Notes: generated by a model from the letters alone, not told the origin. A stretch of 44,474 nucleotides of DNA from Cellulomonas sp. 73-92 (GCF_001898175.1 NZ_MKTH01000030.1:1-44474), one strand, 5' to 3'. Counted from the first letter of the stretch, positions 24,374-32,712 are shown. A program made the numbers and translations.

Positions 24374-24997
24374 CTGTGCGGTCCCTGACGCCGCGGCCAG
24401 CCACGCGCTGGGCTCGGCGCACGAGCACAGCGCGGAGCCGCTGACCACCCACGTGGCCCCGTTCGAGGCGCAGGCCCGGGCGTGGTCCAAGGTGACGCCG
24501 CCGTCCACGCCGAGGTCGCGGCCGTCGGCCAGCGCGCGCAGGCGCTCCAGGGTCGTCGGGATGAACGTGCTGCCGGCGTGACCAGGGACGATGGACATGA
24601 CCAGGATCGCGACGTCCGACGGGACGCCGGTCAGCGCACCGAGCGGTGTGCCGGGGGAGATCGCCACCCCCGGCTGCCGGCCGAGGGACCGGATCCGGTC
24701 GACGGACTCCGCCCATCCGGTGGCCTCGACGTGGACGATGATCCGGTCGCAGCTCGGCGCCCACGCGTCCACCTGCAGGAGCGGGTCGGTGACCATGAGG
24801 TGCGCCTCGCCGGGGAGACCGGTCAGGCGGGTGAGCCGTTCGACGGTGCCCACGTCGAAGCCGCCGGGTGCCGCGAGGACTCCGTCGGACACGTCCCAGT
24901 GCCAGCGTCGCAGCCCGCCGGCCGCCAGCCGCCGCGCCTCGGAGTCGAGCCGGTCCTTGGGCGTGGACCAGAGGGAGGCCGCGACGGTGAGGCTCAT
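24353..24997 (-). CDS. Ribulose-phosphate 3-epimerase family enzyme
   Basis: 214 residues from ATG 24997, a TIM-barrel epimerase. The metal-binding and catalytic residues are in place: H33 and D35 (HWDVSDG, usually HxDxMDG), H66 (EAHLMV) and D165 (LGVDGGV). The phosphate loop AISPGTPL and the segment VMSIVPGHAGSTFIP (usual VxPGxxGQxF) are also recognisable. It may act on ribulose-5-P/xylulose-5-P or, as in AlsE, on hexulose phosphates. A His in PGHAG where most have Phe-Gly hints at a different substrate than the housekeeping enzyme. It starts inside the stop of the SorC gene (four-base overlap), so it is part of the regulator's transcript, while the remaining pathway genes are divergent. Confidence 0.78.
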   Translation of the reverse strand: MSLTVAASLWSTPKDRLDSEARRLAAGGLRRWHWDVSDGVLAAPGGFDVGTVERLTRLTGLPGEAHLMVTDPLLQVDAWAPSCDRIIVHVEATGWAESVDRIRSLGRQPGVAISPGTPLGALTGVPSDVAILVMSIVPGHAGSTFIPTTLERLRALADGRDLGVDGGVTLDHARACASNGATWVVSGSALCSCAEPSAWLAAASGTAQTSPGAG

Positions 24998-25971
24998 GAC
25001 GCGGTCGTCGATGCCAGGGCCGGCAGCTGCAGGAGCGCCTCCGCGAGTGCGCGGTCAGTGACGAGTTCCGTGCACAGCCCGGCGCGGACGATGGCCGCCA
25101 CGGCGCGGGCCTTCGGCGCGCCGCCCGCGGCGGCGATCTTTCGCGGGATCGCCCGCATCTGCTCGAAACCGATGGTCACGCAGCGGTCCTGGAAGTCGGG
25201 GGCGACCAGCTCGCCCTCGTCGGACACGAGAAGCGAGGCGACCTCGGCACGCACCCCGACCTGCAGCAGGTGCGCGCGCTCGTCCTCGCTGATGGTCCGC
25301 AGCAGCTGGGAGTTCGGCGGGTCCCATGAGCCGACGGAGACCACAGCGGTGGTCACCGAGTCGAACATCCGCAGTGCGGCCGCCACGTCCGGCTGACGAC
25401 GCAGCGCCTGGGCCGTGCGCGGGTCGTCGACGACGAGCGGGGCGAAGATCGGCCGGGCGCTGCCGCCGGAGCGCAGCGCGACCCGGCGGATGATCTCCAC
25501 CGGCGACTCCTCGACGTCGCCGCCGATGGCACCCGTCAGCTGCACGACGTCCACGCGGGGCAGCGGCGGCATCGCCGCGCTCATTGCCGTCAACGTCCGT
25601 CCCCAGGCCAGCCCCAGCACCTCACCGGCGTGCAGCGTCTCGCCGAGGAGCCTGGCTGCGGCTTCTCCGACCTGCCGTCGGACGGCGTTCTCGTCGCCGC
25701 TCGCCTCGACCACCACGGCCGCGTCCAGGCCCAAGTGCCGGCAGACGCGTGCGGACAGCTCGGCGTCCACCAGTCCGTCGGCGTCGATGGTGATGGTCAC
25801 CACGCCGGTGGACCGGGCCTGCTCGAGCAGCCGCGCGACCTTGAACCGGGACAGCCCGAGGTCCTGGGCGATCTGCACCTTGGAGATGTCGTCGACGTAG
25901 TAGCGCCGGGCGACGAGAACCATCAGCCCGCGCTCGTCGGCGGCACTGCCGCGAGCCTCATGTTCGCTCAT
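24994..25971 (-). CDS. SorC-family sugar-responsive transcriptional regulator
   Basis: 325 residues from ATG 25971. Residues about 22-50 form an N-terminal HTH (ISKVQIAQDLGLSRFKVARL, LEQARSTGVVTI). The C-terminal domain is the SorC/DeoR-type sugar-phosphate sensor with a GLAWGRTL motif near residue 110, a GAIGG segment (VVQLTGAIGGDVEESPVEII), and VSVGSWDPPNSQL and APKARAVAAIVRAGL towards the end. The family is tetrameric and is relieved or activated by phosphorylated sugars. The start codon lies inside a TGAGC-type inverted repeat (25966-25977), consistent with autoregulation. It is divergent from the second sugar operon, with two further matching sites in front of it, so that operon is its likely target. 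Confidence 0.85.
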   Translation of the reverse strand: MSEHEARGSAADERGLMVLVARRYYVDDISKVQIAQDLGLSRFKVARLLEQARSTGVVTITIDADGLVDAELSARVCRHLGLDAAVVVEASGDENAVRRQVGEAAARLLGETLHAGEVLGLAWGRTLTAMSAAMPPLPRVDVVQLTGAIGGDVEESPVEIIRRVALRSGGSARPIFAPLVVDDPRTAQALRRQPDVAAALRMFDSVTTAVVSVGSWDPPNSQLLRTISEDERAHLLQVGVRAEVASLLVSDEGELVAPDFQDRCVTIGFEQMRAIPRKIAAAGGAPKARAVAAIVRAGLCTELVTDRALAEALLQLPALASTTAS

Positions 25972-25977
25972 GTGAGC
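25966..25977. promoter_or_regulatory. Likely SorC operator at the regulator start
   Basis: GCTCATGTGAGC is an inverted repeat with the half-site TGAGC/GCTCA. The same half-site recurs in the repeat at 26061-26080 and singly at 26083. Its position over the regulator's start codon suggests autoregulation. Confidence 0.55.
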
Positions 25978-26020
25978 ACTGTAGCGCGCTCGAACGTGTC
26001 CCAATCGTGATCCAGAGGAC

Positions 26021-26080
26021 TTGGCGATCGGCGCTGAGGCGCGTACTGTCCTCCAACAGATGAGCGCAGAGGAGCGCTCA
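26021..26080 (+). promoter_or_regulatory. Promoter and SorC-type operator of the second sugar operon
   Basis: TTGGCG (26021-26026) and TACTGT (26044-26049) are separated by exactly 17 bases. TGAGCGC (26061-26067) and GCGCTCA (26074-26080) form a perfect 7-bp inverted repeat with a 6-base spacer, sitting just past the expected transcript start. A third TGAGC is at 26083-26087. Binding there would block elongation. Confidence 0.6.
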
Positions 26081-26108
26081 AATGAGCAGACTGCAAGGAG
26101 GCAGCTCC

Positions 26109-27164
26109 ATGACAAAGCGCCGCCACATCCCGGAGGAGCTGGGGGTCGGCGTGGTGATCGTCCTGGTCGCCGCGATCTTCAGCCTGATGTCCCCGACCTT
26201 CCGCACGCTCGACAACGCGAACCTGCTGCTGCTGAACGGCACCGTGATCGCGTTCCTCGCGATGGGGCAGGCCTTCGTCCTGCTGACCGGCGGGATCGAC
26301 CTGTCCACGGGTTCGAACATCGCGCTGACGGGCATGGTCGCGGCGCTGACGATGCGGGCCGGCCTCCCGTGGTGGCTCGGCGCCCTGTCGGCGCTCGCCG
26401 TCGGCGCGGTGGTCGGCGCGATCAACGGTGCCCTCATCCACTACGTGAAGCTGCCGCCGTTCATCGTCACGTTCGCCACGTTCGGTGTGGCCGCGAGCAT
26501 CCCGCTGATCCTCACGGGCGCGAACTCCGTGAACGTCGCCGACCCGCTGTTCGCCATCATCGGCCGCGGCTCCCTGTTCGCGGTGCCCATGCCGGTGGTG
26601 CTGGTCGCGGTGTTCGCCATCGCGCTGACCGTGCTGCTGCGGATGACACCGACCGGCGTGCACATCTACGCGGTCGGCGGCAACGCCGAGACCTCGCGAC
26701 TATCCGGGATCCCGATCGGCCGCGTGACCATGCTCGTCTACGCCATGTCAGGGCTGTGCGCCGGCATGGGCGGCCTGATCACCACGTCCCGCCTGATGGT
26801 CGGCTACCCGTCGGCCGGCTCCGGCAACGAGCTGTTCTACTCGATCGCCGCCGCGGTGGTCGGCGGTGTGAGCCTGTTCGGCGGCATCGGCTCCCTGCCG
26901 GGCGCGCTGCTGGGTGCAGTGCTCATCGCGACCGTGTCGAACGGGATGAACGTCGTGGGCGTCCAGTCCTTCTGGCAACCCCTGGTCATCGGCCTGATCA
27001 TCCTCGGCGGCGTGATCATCGACACCTACCGCCGCAAGTCGTCCCTCAGCCAGCTGCTGCGCCGGGCCTTCCGACCAGGAGGCGCCGCCGCGGACGACAC
27101 CGCGCTGCAGACACCGGCCGCCGCCGCGCCGCCGCTCGAGGCGGGATCCGCCACGACCCACTGA
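26109..27164 (+). CDS. Sugar ABC transporter permease (ribose/RbsC type)
   Basis: 351 residues. ATG 26109 is chosen because AAGGAGG (26095-26101) lies seven bases upstream; ATG 26082 would sit on an operator half-site. Ten membrane segments are predicted by hydrophobicity (for example GVVIVLVAAIFSLMSPTF, FLAMGQAFVLLTGGIDLSTG, ALSALAVGAVVGAINGALI). The family motif reads VLLTGGIDLSTGSN and the ATPase loop AVVGGVSLFGGIGSLPGALL. Unlike the first operon, there is only one permease gene, so it would work as a homodimer with the ATPase encoded at 28268. The Ala-rich C-terminus is cytoplasmic. The binding-protein gene follows after a hairpin-containing gap. Confidence 0.87.
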   Translation: MTKRRHIPEELGVGVVIVLVAAIFSLMSPTFRTLDNANLLLLNGTVIAFLAMGQAFVLLTGGIDLSTGSNIALTGMVAALTMRAGLPWWLGALSALAVGAVVGAINGALIHYVKLPPFIVTFATFGVAASIPLILTGANSVNVADPLFAIIGRGSLFAVPMPVVLVAVFAIALTVLLRMTPTGVHIYAVGGNAETSRLSGIPIGRVTMLVYAMSGLCAGMGGLITTSRLMVGYPSAGSGNELFYSIAAAVVGGVSLFGGIGSLPGALLGAVLIATVSNGMNVVGVQSFWQPLVIGLIILGGVIIDTYRRKSSLSQLLRRAFRPGGAAADDTALQTPAAAAPPLEAGSATTH

Positions 27165-27182
27165 GTGTCCGTTCCACCCGGG

Positions 27183-27214
27183 GCCGGCGTCCGTCCAGCG
27201 GACCGACGGCCGGC
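27183..27214 (+). other. Strong hairpin between permease and binding-protein genes
   Basis: GCCGGC at 27183-27188 pairs with GCCGGC at 27209-27214, and 7 of the next 8 pairs also match with one bulged base. The decamer GAGTGTCCGT occurs before (about 27164) and after (about 27224) the hairpin. Such hairpins can stabilise or separate segments of an operon messenger; here it would set binding-protein expression apart from the permease. Confidence 0.5.
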
Positions 27215-27255
27215 GCCGGGACCGAGTGTCCGTCCAACCGAGAGATGAGAGAGCA

Positions 27256-28266
27256 ATGAAGCTTCGCAACCCGATCATCGTCGCCGGTCTGTGCGCCGGT
27301 GCCCTGCTCCTGGGCGCCTGCGGCGCCGTGAACACCGGCACCGCCAAGGCCGGGTCCGCGGCATCGGCGAGCAGCACCGGCGGTATCCCCAAGCCCGCCT
27401 CGTGCTCGGACGCCACTCCGTACGTCGCGGTGGCGCTGCCCAACCTGACCAACCCGTACTACGTCGCCATGAAGAAGGGCTTCGAGGACGCGGGCCAGGC
27501 CAACAAGCTCAAGGTCGAGGTGCAGATCGCGAACGACGACAGCGCCAACCAGCTGGCGCAGGTCCAGGGCATGCTGCAGAAGAAGCCGTGCGCGCTGGCG
27601 CTCAACGCGGTCAAGTCCGAGCCGGGTGCGGCGATCGTCAAGGCCGCCAACGACGCAGGCGTGCCCGTCTTCACGGTGAACGTCGGGATCGACGAGACGT
27701 CGCTGAAGTCTCAGGGCGCGAGCATCGTGCAGTACCTCGGCGCGGACAACGCGGCCGGCGGCAAGCAGGTCGCCGAGCAGCTCCTGAAGGACGCCGGTGC
27801 CGACGCGAAGCTCACGGTGGGCCTCGTCACCGCCCCCGACGAGACGCCGGCCGTGACCCGCGACAAGGGCTTCGAGAGCGGCATCGCGTCGGACGCCAAC
27901 GCCAAGGTCGTCGCGACGGTCGACGGCAAGGTCAAGCCGGACGTCAGCCTCAAGGCGACCACCGAGATGCTCGCCGGGAACCCCGACATCAACGTGATCT
28001 TCGCCTCGACCGGCCCGGCCGCGTACGGCGCACTGCAGGCACTCGGCTCGAACTCCAAGGTCAAGGTCTACGGGTTCTGCGCCGCGGACCAGCCGCTGAC
28101 CGCCCAGTACCCCGCCTGCGTGGCCCAGGAGCCCGAGGTCTACGGCACCAAGGTCATCGAGCAGATCCGCGGGTGGCTGAACGGCACCACGCCCCAGGCG
28201 CAGGTGCTCGAGTCCCTGAAGCTGTTCACCGTGGGTCAGACCCCCGGCGCGGGCGAGGTCGGCTGA
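27256..28266 (+). CDS. ABC transporter sugar-binding lipoprotein (type I fold)
   Basis: 336 residues from ATG 27256, preceded by GAGAGAGC. The signal is MKLRNPIIVAGLCAGALLLG followed by the lipobox ending in C22 (LLGAC), then a Ser/Ala linker. The mature domain is a type I binding protein: YVAVALPNLTNPYYVAMKKG is the classic RbsB/MglB-like first strand and loop (NPYY), followed by DDSANQLAQVQGMLQKKPCA, VPVFTVNVGIDE, and a final part with CAADQPLTAQYPACVAQEPE. Four mature cysteines (two pairs) suggest disulfide bridges, unusual for cytosolic-like homologues but fine for an external lipoprotein. The AD-rich stretch NPDINVIFASTGPAAYGALQ is the region that normally holds ligand contacts. It pairs with the permease upstream and the ATPase downstream. 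Confidence 0.87.
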   Translation: MKLRNPIIVAGLCAGALLLGACGAVNTGTAKAGSAASASSTGGIPKPASCSDATPYVAVALPNLTNPYYVAMKKGFEDAGQANKLKVEVQIANDDSANQLAQVQGMLQKKPCALALNAVKSEPGAAIVKAANDAGVPVFTVNVGIDETSLKSQGASIVQYLGADNAAGGKQVAEQLLKDAGADAKLTVGLVTAPDETPAVTRDKGFESGIASDANAKVVATVDGKVKPDVSLKATTEMLAGNPDINVIFASTGPAAYGALQALGSNSKVKVYGFCAADQPLTAQYPACVAQEPEVYGTKVIEQIRGWLNGTTPQAQVLESLKLFTVGQTPGAGEVG

Positions 28267-28267
28267 C

Positions 28268-29839
28268 ATGACCACGACGTCGACCGGGACGCCGGCAGGG
28301 CTGAGCGTCCGAGGGATCATCAAGCGGTACTCGGGTGTGACCGTGCTGCACGGCGTCTCGGTCGACGTGCGGCCGGGTGACGTGGTCGGCCTGGTCGGCC
28401 ACAACGGCGCCGGCAAGTCCACGCTCCTGCGCACCGTCTCCGGGGCCACCACGCCGGACGGCGGCGAGATCACCGTCGACGGGCGGCCCACCGCGATCGA
28501 CTCGCCGTCCGCCGCCATCGCGGCCGGCATCGCCACCGTCTACCAGGAGCTCGCGCTCCTGCCCAACCTGACCGTGGCGCAGAACATCTACCTCGGCGAG
28601 GAGCGGGCCAGGGCCGGGATCCTGGATCGTGAGGGGATGCGGGCGGGCGCCCGCCGGCTGGTCGAGTCCTTCGGCCTGGCCGTGGACGTCGACCGCAAGC
28701 TGGGCGACTACCCCGTGGCCACGCGTCAGATGCTGGAGATCGCCGTCGCCACGCACCGGGACGCCAAGTACCTGCTCCTCGACGAGCCGACCACCAGCCT
28801 CGAGGGCGGTCAGGTCGAGAAGCTCCTGGAGATGGTGCGGTCCCTGGCCGCCGACCGGGGGCTAGGCATCCTGTTCGTCGACCACAAGCTCGACGAGCTG
28901 TACGCCGTCTGCAACCGCGTCGTTGCCCTGGTCGACGGCCGGGTCCGGATCGACGGCCGCGTCGACGAGATCAGCAGGCACGACGTCGTCGCGGCCATCG
29001 CCGGCGACGAGGTGGCCGACGCTGTGACCGGATCGGGTGGGGCGGCTACGCCGGCCCACGCCGGGCAGGCGCCGACGAGCGACGTGCGCCGGTGGCTGCC
29101 GGAGAAGTCCGGCGGCCGACGGCTGCAGATCGAGGGTCTGCAGGCACCCGGCGTGCGGAACGTGTCGCTGACCGCCGAGCCGGGTCGCGTGCTGGGTCTG
29201 TACGGGCTCGTCGGTGCCGGACGCACCGAGGTGCTGCGTGCCCTGGTCGGCCTGGCGCCCATCACGGGCGGCACCGTCCTGCTCGACGGCGAGCCGTACC
29301 GGCCGGCCACCCCGGCGGCCGCTCAACGCGCCGGCGTGGTGTACGTGACCGAGGAGCGCAAGTCCGACGGCATCGTCCCCGGGCTGAACTCCCCGATGAA
29401 CGTCGTCCTTCCCGTCCTCAAGCGCTACCGGCGGGCCGGGTTCCTCGACCGCTCCCGGATGCTCACCGACGCCGACGAGCTGCTCGCGCAGCTGCGCGTA
29501 CGCGGCAATCGGAACGGACCCGTGGTGAGCCTCTCGGGCGGCAACCAGCAGAAGGTGCTGCTCGCCCGTGCGATCGCCCAGCGCCCGCGGGTGCTGCTCC
29601 TGGACGAGCCGACCAAGGGCGTGGACCTCGGCGTGAAGGCTGAGATCCACCGCATCGTGCGCTCCCTGGCCCACGACGCCGGCCTGACCGTGGTCATCGT
29701 CTCCTCGGAGGAGGACGAGATCTGCGAGGTCGCCGACGACATCGCCGTGGTCGCGCACGGCCACTCCACCGGAGAGCTGGTGCCTGCCGAGCACCGCACG
29801 CCCACAGCGCTGCGCCGCGAGGCGTGGGCCGCGGCCTGA
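28268..29839 (+). CDS. Sugar ABC transporter ATPase, two nucleotide-binding domains
   Basis: 523 residues; ATG 28268 is one base after the previous stop. NBD1: Walker A GHNGAGKST, a weak signature region (DYPVATRQMLEIA) and Walker B LLLDEPTTSLEGG. NBD2: degenerate Walker A GLVGAGRTEVL, full signature SLSGGNQQKVLLARA and Walker B VLLLDEPTKGVDLGVK. Unlike the first operon's ATPase, NBD2 here keeps the Asp-Glu pair. The linker around residues 250-280 is Ala/Gly-rich. This is the usual RbsA/MglA/XylG form, cytoplasmic, energising the permease dimer. Transporter genes end here, and the catabolic genes follow 31 bases later. Confidence 0.88.
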   Translation: MTTTSTGTPAGLSVRGIIKRYSGVTVLHGVSVDVRPGDVVGLVGHNGAGKSTLLRTVSGATTPDGGEITVDGRPTAIDSPSAAIAAGIATVYQELALLPNLTVAQNIYLGEERARAGILDREGMRAGARRLVESFGLAVDVDRKLGDYPVATRQMLEIAVATHRDAKYLLLDEPTTSLEGGQVEKLLEMVRSLAADRGLGILFVDHKLDELYAVCNRVVALVDGRVRIDGRVDEISRHDVVAAIAGDEVADAVTGSGGAATPAHAGQAPTSDVRRWLPEKSGGRRLQIEGLQAPGVRNVSLTAEPGRVLGLYGLVGAGRTEVLRALVGLAPITGGTVLLDGEPYRPATPAAAQRAGVVYVTEERKSDGIVPGLNSPMNVVLPVLKRYRRAGFLDRSRMLTDADELLAQLRVRGNRNGPVVSLSGGNQQKVLLARAIAQRPRVLLLDEPTKGVDLGVKAEIHRIVRSLAHDAGLTVVIVSSEEDEICEVADDIAVVAHGHSTGELVPAEHRTPTALRREAWAAA

Positions 29840-29870
29840 CCCGACCTGACCGTCAGAAACGAGAACCACC

Positions 29871-30524
29871 ATGACCACCAGCGCCCAGGACGCCACCCTC
29901 CAGGTCGCGCAAGACCTCGTAAGACGAGAGGGTCGCGGCGTCGCCGAGGTCGCGGACCGGCTCGACCAGAGCTTCCTCGCCGCCGTCGAGCTCGTCGACG
30001 CCACGACCGGCAAGGTGTTCGTCACCGGGTCGGGGACATCCGGGGCCATCGCCCGGCGGATGGCGCACCTGCTGTCCGTGTGCGGGACACCGGCCATGTT
30101 CCTTCCCGGCATGGACGCGCTGCACGGCACGATGGGTGCCGTGGCAGCCGGCGACCTGCTCATCACGCTCTCCCGCGGCGGGGAGTCCGACGAGCTGAAC
30201 GACCTGTCCCGTCGCGTGCAGCAGCGGGGCGTGAAAGTCATCGCGGTCACGGCCGCACCCACCTCCGCCCTCGGCACGCTCGCCGACCTCACCGTGGTGG
30301 TCGACCCGGGTCCGGAGGTCGACCCGGGCGGGGTCATCGCGATGGGCTCCACGTTGGCGACCGCCGCGTGGGGCGACGCCCTGGCCACCGTCCTCATGCA
30401 GCGGCGCGGGTACGGCTGGGACGAGGTGCTGTTCACCCACCCCGCCGGAGCCGTCGGCCGGCTCGAGCAGCTGCCCGACGCTCTTCCGAGCCTGGCCGAG
30501 CCTCCTGTCGGGACGGACGACTGA
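29871..30524 (+). CDS. SIS-domain sugar-phosphate isomerase
   Basis: 217 residues from ATG 29871 with AGAAACGAGA upstream (weak site). One SIS domain occupies most of the protein: KVFVTGSGTSGAIARRMAHL near residue 47 (phosphate-binding GxGxSG), a mid-part with FLPGMDALHGTMGAVAAGDL, and LLITLSRGGESDELNDLSRR (the Ser/Gly-rich second loop, S-x-G-E-S/T). It lacks the CBS pair found in KpsF/KdsD arabinose-5-phosphate isomerases, and resembles the short 6-phospho-3-hexuloisomerase/GutQ class. The expected reaction is aldose-ketose isomerisation of a sugar phosphate. The stop overlaps the next ATG (TGATG), so it is coupled to the kinase that would make its substrate or use its product. Confidence 0.75.
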   Translation: MTTSAQDATLQVAQDLVRREGRGVAEVADRLDQSFLAAVELVDATTGKVFVTGSGTSGAIARRMAHLLSVCGTPAMFLPGMDALHGTMGAVAAGDLLITLSRGGESDELNDLSRRVQQRGVKVIAVTAAPTSALGTLADLTVVVDPGPEVDPGGVIAMGSTLATAAWGDALATVLMQRRGYGWDEVLFTHPAGAVGRLEQLPDALPSLAEPPVGTDD

Positions 30525-32002
30525 TGGGCGTCGTCGTCGGCGTCGACTCCTCCACGCAGTCGTGCACGGTCGAGGTGCGCGACGCCGACGACGGCCGGCT
30601 GCTCGGAGCCGGTCGGTCCCCGCACCCGCCGACGTCCCCACCGGTCAGCGAGCAGGACCCGCAGGCCTGGTGGACCGCCTTCGGCTCCGCGCTGGGCTCC
30701 GCGCTCGGCGCGGCCGGCCTGCACGCGCGGGACGTCGACGCGGTGAGCATCGCCGCTCAGTGCCACGCCCCCGTGCTGCTCGACGGGCAGGACCGGGTGC
30801 TTCGCCCCGCCAAGCTCTGGAACGACACGACCTCGAGCCCACAGGCCGCCCAGATGGTCGCCGAGCTCGGCGCCGCCGGCTGGGCAGCAGCAGTCGGATC
30901 CGTGCCGACCGCCGCGTTCACCATCACCAAGCTCGCCTGGATCGCCCAGCACGAGCCCGAGACCCTCCGCGCCGTGCGCACCGTCCTGCTCCCACATGAC
31001 TACCTCACCCACCGCCTCACCGGCCGCGTCACCACCGACCGGTCGGAGGCCTCCGGGACTGGCTACTTCGCCGCGCACACCGGCGAGTACCTGCTCGACC
31101 ACCTCGCGCGCTGGGTGGACGGATCGCTGGCCTGGGCCGACGTGCTGCCCGACGTGCTGGGACCGTCCGAGGCGGCCGGCACCGCCGCGACGGCCGACGC
31201 CCGCGCGCTCGGCCTGCGTCCCGACGTCGTGGTCGGGCCGGGCGCCGGCGACCAGCACGCGGGTGCCCTCGGCATCGGCCTGGCGCTGCATCAGGTCCTG
31301 TACAGCCTCGGGACCTCGGGCGTCGTCATGACGACCTCGGCGGCCCCCGTCCACGACGCCTCCGGATGGGTCGACGGGGTCGCGGACGCGACCGGAGGCT
31401 GGCTGCCCCTGACGTGCTCCCTGAACTGCGCGAAGGTCACCGACGCGGTGGCCCGACTGCTCGCCGTGGACCACGACGAGCTGACCCGGTTGGCGCTGAG
31501 CGCACCGCGGCGCAGCGACCGCCTCGTGCTCGCCGCCTACCTCGACGGCGAACGCACCCCCGACCGGCCGCACGCGCGCGGCATGCTCGCCGGCCTGCGG
31601 TCGGACACCAGCCGTGAAGAGCTGGCGCTCGCCGCCTACGAGGGCGTGGTCCTCGGGCTCGTCCGCGGCCACGAGCAGCTCCGAGCGGCCGGCGCGGGCG
31701 CCGACGGAGCCGTCGTCGTCACCGGCGGCGGTGCTCGATCGCTCGCGTACCGGCAGGTGCTCGCCGACTGGCTGGGTCAGCCGGTCGAGACGCGCGACGT
31801 CCCGGAGGCGACCGCGCGCGGCGCTGCCGTCCAGGCGGCGGCAGTGCTCGCCGGTGCGAGGGTGACCGACGTCCGGGACGCCTGGACACCCGCCGTCAGC
31901 TCCGTCGTCGAGCCGCGGGAGGGTGGCGACGACCTTGTGCGCGAGCGGTACCTGTGGCTCGCCGGGATCCCGCAGCCCGGCGAACAGCGCGAGGAGGGGT
32001 GA
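30524..32002 (+). CDS. FGGY-family carbohydrate kinase (xylulokinase-like)
   Basis: 492 residues from ATG 30524. N-terminal ATP-binding fold: GVVVGVDSSTQSCTVEVRDA; substrate region LWNDTTSSPQAAQMVAELG, close to the xylulokinase LWNDxRxxxQ motif; catalytic Asp expected in VVVGPGAGDQHAGALGIG (D near residue 242); ATP-binding segment VVVTGGGARSLAYRQVLAD and the terminal EATARGAAVQAAAVLAG. All motifs are intact and the length is typical (about 480-500). The enzyme phosphorylates a ketose or polyol using ATP. D-xylulose is the default guess by similarity, but the neighbouring isomerase, epimerase and aldolase allow other ketoses. It is the committed cytosolic step after import. Confidence 0.85.
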   Translation: MGVVVGVDSSTQSCTVEVRDADDGRLLGAGRSPHPPTSPPVSEQDPQAWWTAFGSALGSALGAAGLHARDVDAVSIAAQCHAPVLLDGQDRVLRPAKLWNDTTSSPQAAQMVAELGAAGWAAAVGSVPTAAFTITKLAWIAQHEPETLRAVRTVLLPHDYLTHRLTGRVTTDRSEASGTGYFAAHTGEYLLDHLARWVDGSLAWADVLPDVLGPSEAAGTAATADARALGLRPDVVVGPGAGDQHAGALGIGLALHQVLYSLGTSGVVMTTSAAPVHDASGWVDGVADATGGWLPLTCSLNCAKVTDAVARLLAVDHDELTRLALSAPRRSDRLVLAAYLDGERTPDRPHARGMLAGLRSDTSREELALAAYEGVVLGLVRGHEQLRAAGAGADGAVVVTGGGARSLAYRQVLADWLGQPVETRDVPEATARGAAVQAAAVLAGARVTDVRDAWTPAVSSVVEPREGGDDLVRERYLWLAGIPQPGEQREEG

Positions 32003-32004
32003 GA

Positions 32005-32664
32005 GTGGACCTGTACCTGGACACGGCCGACCGCGCGGAGCTCGAACCCCTGCTGGCCACGGGCCTGTTCCGCGGCGTCACCACCAACCCGCTCATCCTC
32101 GCCAGGTCTGGTGTGCGGCTGGACGAGGTCCCCGACCTGGTGGCGTGGCTGTTCGTGCACGGCGCGGGCGAGGTCTTCGTCCAGACGACAACCGAGTCGG
32201 CCGACGCCATCGAGGCGGAGGGTCACCGGCTGCGAGGCCTCGACCCCCGCGTGGTGGTCAAGGTCCCCGCCACTCGGGAGGGGCTGACCGCCGTCCGGCG
32301 GTTGTCCGACGCCGGCGTGCCCACGCTGGTCACAGCGGTGCACAACCCCCGCCAGGCCATCCTCGCCGCCTCGGCGGGCGCCTCCTGGATCGCGCCCTAC
32401 CTCGGGCGCGTCTCAGAGGCCGGCCGGGACGGACTCCAGGCGGTGGCGCAGATGGTGCGCGTTCTCGCCGGGACGTCGACCCGCACTCTCGTCGCCAGCG
32501 TCCGCTCTGCCGAGGACACGGTCCGCCTCGCCACCGACGGCGCCGAGGCCGCGACTCTCTCTGGGGCCGTGGCCCGGGAGCTCTTCGTCGAACCCCTCAC
32601 TGACGCGGCCGTCGCCCAGTTCAGCGAGTGCCTGCCCAGCCTCGGCGCGCGCGTCGGCGGCTGA
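32005..32664 (+). CDS. Transaldolase / fructose-6-phosphate aldolase-like enzyme
   Basis: 219 residues from GTG 32005; AGGAGG at 31992-31997 is seven bases upstream, which favours this over GTG 31999. The short TIM-barrel (about 220 residues) is the FSA/TalC length rather than the 320-residue classical transaldolase. The start DLYLDTADRAELEPL and FRGVTTNPLIL are family hallmarks. The Schiff-base Lys is K86 in VVVKVPATREGL. Then follow VPTLVTAVHNPRQAILAASA and SWIAPYLGRVSEAGRDG. The N-terminal Val-Asp-Leu start agrees with family starts. The enzyme would cleave a ketose phosphate into a C3 unit and an aldose phosphate, or transfer the C3 unit. It is the last gene of the SorC-controlled operon and converges with the LicT gene. 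Confidence 0.83.
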   Translation: MDLYLDTADRAELEPLLATGLFRGVTTNPLILARSGVRLDEVPDLVAWLFVHGAGEVFVQTTTESADAIEAEGHRLRGLDPRVVVKVPATREGLTAVRRLSDAGVPTLVTAVHNPRQAILAASAGASWIAPYLGRVSEAGRDGLQAVAQMVRVLAGTSTRTLVASVRSAEDTVRLATDGAEAATLSGAVARELFVEPLTDAAVAQFSECLPSLGARVGG

Positions 32665-32712
32665 GCAGCCGAGGCACCCGCGTCGCGCCTACTCGGGCCG
32701 CGGCTAGCGAGG

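Noticed and set aside
24353..24997. 3-hexulose-6-phosphate synthase forming a ribulose-monophosphate pathway with the SIS protein
   Set aside because: The motifs (HxD, HLMV, late D in VDGG) match ribulose-phosphate epimerase rather than the synthase family; only an epimerase role is supported.
30524..32664. Sulfoquinovose transaldolase pathway
   Set aside because: A transaldolase is present, but an FGGY kinase is not part of that pathway and no sulfoquinovosidase or sulfolactaldehyde enzyme is seen.
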